A stretch of DNA of 45,592 bases from Candidatus Cloacimonadota bacterium. Its GTDB lineage: Bacteria; Cloacimonadota; Cloacimonadia; Cloacimonadales; Cloacimonadaceae. Location: contig JASKKR010000016.1 in assembly GCA_030154085.1 (NCBI GenBank), forward strand, positions 1 to 45,592. Reading direction: 5' to 3'. Positions 42,941 to 45,592 of the stretch are shown here, piece after piece (position 1 is the first letter of the stretch; the number at the start of each line of letters is the position of its first letter). The notes under the pieces were generated by a model, which was given only the letters and a program-made list of their open reading frames with translations, did not search any database and was not told the origin of the DNA. Made by a program: the position numbers and the translations under genes.

Positions 42941-45235
42941 ATGCGGATATATCTTATTGCTATCCTGCTGATCTGCTTATTGCCTTTGGCATTAAGCGCA
43001 GATCTGCCTGAGTGCTATCATACTTATGATGAGATCACCACGATTCTGTTTGACCTTGAAGCCCAATATCCAACGCTTGCTAAAGTGCATATGATTGGTT
43101 ATTCGCAAGAGGATCATATACCCATCTATGCTATGCAGATATCTAATAATGTAGAGGGAGAATGGGAACGTCCTGCTTTGCTTTTTGTGGGGCAAGTACA
43201 TGCTGAAGAAGTTTTAGGAGTCGAGATTGTCCTGAGCAACATCGAGGAGATCCTCAGCAATCACAATCAAAGTCCATATTCTTCGTGGGTCAATCAATTG
43301 GACTCATGGTGGATTCCTACCCCAAATCCGGAAGGGCACAATGTCGTGACCTCCAATCTTGACACCTCCTATCGCAAGAACAAAAGAGACAACAATGGTA
43401 ATGGCATCTTAGATTTTTCTCCTTTAGTAGGATATGACATCGATGGCGTAGATATAAACCGTAATTTTGATTTTAACTGGGTGCATGGAGATACACTGAT
43501 GCAGCCGGGAGGCGATGAAGTTTATGACTACTATCGCGGACCTTATCCCAATAGTGAGAGCGAGAATCAAGCCATAATTCAATTGGCTGATGAGAAAAAA
43601 TTCATCTATAGCATTTGTTGGCACTCATCCCGTAGTGGGAACTTCTCTGAGAAAGTATATTATTCCTTCAATTGGAAGGATGTGCGCCCATCTCCAGATT
43701 TGGCTTTTGCTCAGAGCATAGCTCAAGGAGTTGCCAATGAGATCATCAAAGAGAATGGCAATCATTACGAATACTATCCTAACGCAAGTCGGCGTGGTGC
43801 GTTCCATGACTGGATGTATAAGCAATATGGCACGTTCCAGTTGCTAATCGAAGTAGGTACGCGCAATTTACATCCTGAAGAAGCCTTGATGCTGGATACA
43901 ATTGATCGTGCCTCAAACGGAGTGTGGTGGATGATGAACCGCGCACTTCTCTTCTCTATGGATGTTCCTTCAAATTCACTTTTAACGGGGCACACTATTG
44001 ATGCCCACACTGGTGAGCCGATCTCAGCTGAGATCATCATCCAAGAGCGTCATGCCCCCTGGTTTCATCCTCGCACAAGTTTTGAGGATACCGGGAGATT
44101 TTACAAAGCGTTGCCGATGGGAAGCTACACTTTCCGTGCTCGGAAAAAGGGATATTGGGATCGCATCATAGAATCTGTGAGTGTAAATAACGGAAGTTGG
44201 ACTACTATCACAGTGGAGCTGGAACCAAAGGCAGAAGCAACTTTGCATGGCATGGTACGGAGTGGAAGCGAGCCAATCCCCGCTCGCATTATTATTCATG
44301 ATGTCATCCCTGACACGTTAATTGTAGATGGAGAGTACATCTATAATGGCTACGAGGGAGATTATGAGGTCGAGATCTATTCCGATGGCTACTATCCCTA
44401 TCTGGGCACCATCACTCTGCAACCCGGGGCTCAGCAAAGCTATATCAATCTTAGCCCGGAAAACGTTATCTTTTCAGAAAATTGGGAGTCCGGCACAGAG
44501 GCTTGGGAGATCAATGGTCCGTGGGTCTTGCAAGATGAGCTTTCGGCCTCTGGCAATGCAATTACTGACAGCTGGGGTGGACGGGGGCACTATGCCCCAA
44601 ATTGTGATGTTTGGATCCAGACTGTCGATCCGATCCAGATTCCCGAAGGCAATACTGCCATGCTCTATTTTGATTCTCATCTCTATACAGAATGGGATTT
44701 TGACCCTGTGACCGTTGAGGTTTCCCTTGATGGCGAGAATTTCACTGAAATCTTTCGTAAATCTGGGCGTTATGATTGGTGGCAAAAGGAGTATATATCG
44801 TTGGCAGAATATGGCGGTCAGAGCATATATCTACGCTTCCGCTTGCAAGATGATAGCATTGCTGATGAATTGACCGATCCGGGTTGGACTCTTGATAATA
44901 TCCGGTTGGTTACCGGAACTGCTACCGACAACATGGACCAAGTTCATGAGGCATTGCACTCCGTGATCTTGTATCCCAATTATCCTAATCCTTTTAATCC
45001 CGAGACTACTATTCGTTACAGTCTGAGTAGCCCCCAGGAACTGAGCATCGAAATATTCAATATCAAAGGACAAAGAGTCGCTAGCTACAATCCCGGTATA
45101 CAGAGTGCCGGCGATCACAGCTTTGTCTGGCGCGGCAAAGACGATGCCGGGCGCAATGTCTCCAGCGGAATATATTACTATCGGCTGAGCTCTGATGGAT
45201 ATCACAAGACCCGCAAGATGGTCTTGATGAAGTAA
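42941..45235 (+). CDS. Secreted M14 zinc carboxypeptidase with type IX sorting domain
   Basis: This is a secreted peptidase of about 764 residues. A signal peptide (MRIYLIAILLICLLPLALSA) comes first. The M14 domain follows, with zinc ligands in QVHAEEVLG near 86 and in ICWHSSRSG, and the catalytic Glu in LLIEVGTRN near 302. Then come two carboxypeptidase-regulatory-like beta domains (TGHTIDAHTGEPISAEIIIQ and LHGMVRSGSEP), a jelly-roll-like module (EVSLDGENFTEI) and a C-terminal FlgD-like sorting domain starting at YPNPFNPETT. That tail directs export and surface attachment in type IX secretion, matching the PorV-like protein at 617. I start at 42941, where GGAG is six bases away; an ATG 12 bases earlier contains that same site. 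Confidence 0.92.
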   Translation: MRIYLIAILLICLLPLALSADLPECYHTYDEITTILFDLEAQYPTLAKVHMIGYSQEDHIPIYAMQISNNVEGEWERPALLFVGQVHAEEVLGVEIVLSNIEEILSNHNQSPYSSWVNQLDSWWIPTPNPEGHNVVTSNLDTSYRKNKRDNNGNGILDFSPLVGYDIDGVDINRNFDFNWVHGDTLMQPGGDEVYDYYRGPYPNSESENQAIIQLADEKKFIYSICWHSSRSGNFSEKVYYSFNWKDVRPSPDLAFAQSIAQGVANEIIKENGNHYEYYPNASRRGAFHDWMYKQYGTFQLLIEVGTRNLHPEEALMLDTIDRASNGVWWMMNRALLFSMDVPSNSLLTGHTIDAHTGEPISAEIIIQERHAPWFHPRTSFEDTGRFYKALPMGSYTFRARKKGYWDRIIESVSVNNGSWTTITVELEPKAEATLHGMVRSGSEPIPARIIIHDVIPDTLIVDGEYIYNGYEGDYEVEIYSDGYYPYLGTITLQPGAQQSYINLSPENVIFSENWESGTEAWEINGPWVLQDELSASGNAITDSWGGRGHYAPNCDVWIQTVDPIQIPEGNTAMLYFDSHLYTEWDFDPVTVEVSLDGENFTEIFRKSGRYDWWQKEYISLAEYGGQSIYLRFRLQDDSIADELTDPGWTLDNIRLVTGTATDNMDQVHEALHSVILYPNYPNPFNPETTIRYSLSSPQELSIEIFNIKGQRVASYNPGIQSAGDHSFVWRGKDDAGRNVSSGIYYYRLSSDGYHKTRKMVLMK

Positions 45236-45255
45236 ATCCTTCTCTGATAGTTATC

Positions 45256-45294
45256 AAAAGCTTTGGCACCTTTATCGGGACCAAAGCTTTTTTT
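45256..45294 (+). terminator. Intrinsic terminator after the M14 peptidase
   Basis: AAAAGCTTTGG (45256-45266) pairs perfectly with CCAAAGCTTTT (45281-45291) around a 14-base loop and continues into a T run. It could work in both directions. Confidence 0.85.
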
Positions 45295-45478
45295 GTAGGG
45301 TTGAGTGCATTTAGCTGAGCAATTCATCAAGATACAGATTGTCCAGAGGCAAGTAGCTTGTCCTTTGAATATAAAATCACATATCTATGTGGACTATTTT
45401 TGAGATCAATGAATAACTTATACAGACTCTAAATCTATCGGATGCTATACAGTAGCCTCTGTAGTCAGTTTATCATCC

Positions 45479-45592
45479 TTAGAATACGGGGCTTGACTCC
45501 CTATCACAGCTGTTTAATAAAGCTTCTTCTTCTTTTATGCTGTCTATAATCAAAGTACTTCCATTGAGCTTGAACCCTGTTGTTGGTTTCAA
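45479..45592 (-). CDS. Possible C-terminal end of a reverse-strand gene entering from the right
   Basis: Reading backward from the window edge, a frame stays open for 37 codons to TAA (45481-45479). The peptide has a plausible look (FKLNGSTLIIDSIKEEEALL) but is too short to recognise. An open run of this length can occur by chance. Confidence 0.3.
   Translation of the reverse strand: MKPTTGFKLNGSTLIIDSIKEEEALLNSCDRESSPVF

Larger units (their letters stand above)
45236..45592. other. Downstream region of the peptidase gene
   Basis: It contains the terminator at 45256-45294 and then AT-rich sequence without repeats or RNA folds that I can see. The last 114 bases may hold the end of a reverse-strand gene, listed separately. 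Confidence 0.5.

Overview
The window is bacterial chromosome and most likely comes from Candidatus Cloacimonadota or a close Bacteroidota/Fibrobacterota-type relative. The support is a PorV-like outer-membrane protein, a secreted M14 peptidase ending in a type IX-style YPNPFNP sorting domain, a one-chain pyruvate:ferredoxin oxidoreductase (nifJ) and an MEP-pathway dxr. This assignment is inference, because no rRNA or ribosomal protein gene is present.

Layout. Bases 1-486 hold an array of 20-21 bp repeats, probably the end of an insertion element that leaves the window on the left, and a tRNA promoter. Bases 487-9676 are ordinary chromosome: tRNA(CAT), a PorV-like protein, dxr, an M42 aminopeptidase, nifJ (reverse strand), an SDR oxidoreductase (reverse strand), and an SdpR/SdpI-like pair whose regulator has lost a normal start codon. 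Bases 40736-45235 are again ordinary chromosome: class II fructose-bisphosphate aldolase, gap, and the M14 peptidase.

Between these lies the main finding: an apparent Mu-related transposon of about 30.6 kb, 9715-40278. Its ends are TG...CA and match at 20 of 24 terminal positions. Further copies of the end sequence lie inside both ends (two sites on the left, three on the right). The left 5.5 kb is a transposition and control module: an S24 self-cleaving repressor, an excisionase-like DNA-binding protein, a DDE transposase of MuA/TnsB type, a MuB/TnsC-like AAA ATPase and a double winged-helix protein. No phage head, tail or lysis gene follows.

The remaining 25 kb looks like anti-invader cargo. 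First comes a sigma54 activator with a CARF-like sensor domain, divergent from a cassette of an HNH protein, a possible nuclease/membrane protein and a small ORF. Then a tightly packed forward gene run encodes a giant Sm-like/TPR/AAA protein, a second AAA protein, an SNF2 helicase with DUF3883, an Mrr-like nuclease, a UvrD-like helicase, a DUF1156 DNA methylase, an AbiEi/AbiEii-like toxin-antitoxin pair with its own nested palindromic operator, a DUF499 ATPase and a fused DUF262-DUF1524 GmrSD-like nuclease. The helicase-methylase-DUF499 core resembles the combination called Hma in PADLOC (from memory, not checked). The paired AAA proteins, nuclease, second helicase and embedded AbiE pair make this an unusual, possibly undescribed, composite system.

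How the parts may work together (inference): the transposase and its ATPase move the unit; the self-cleaving repressor links mobility to DNA damage; the methylase marks self DNA; the ATPases and helicases sense or translocate on foreign DNA and deliver the nucleases; AbiE stabilises the island or acts as an abortive backup; and the CARF activator may switch on the small nuclease cassette on a nucleotide signal.
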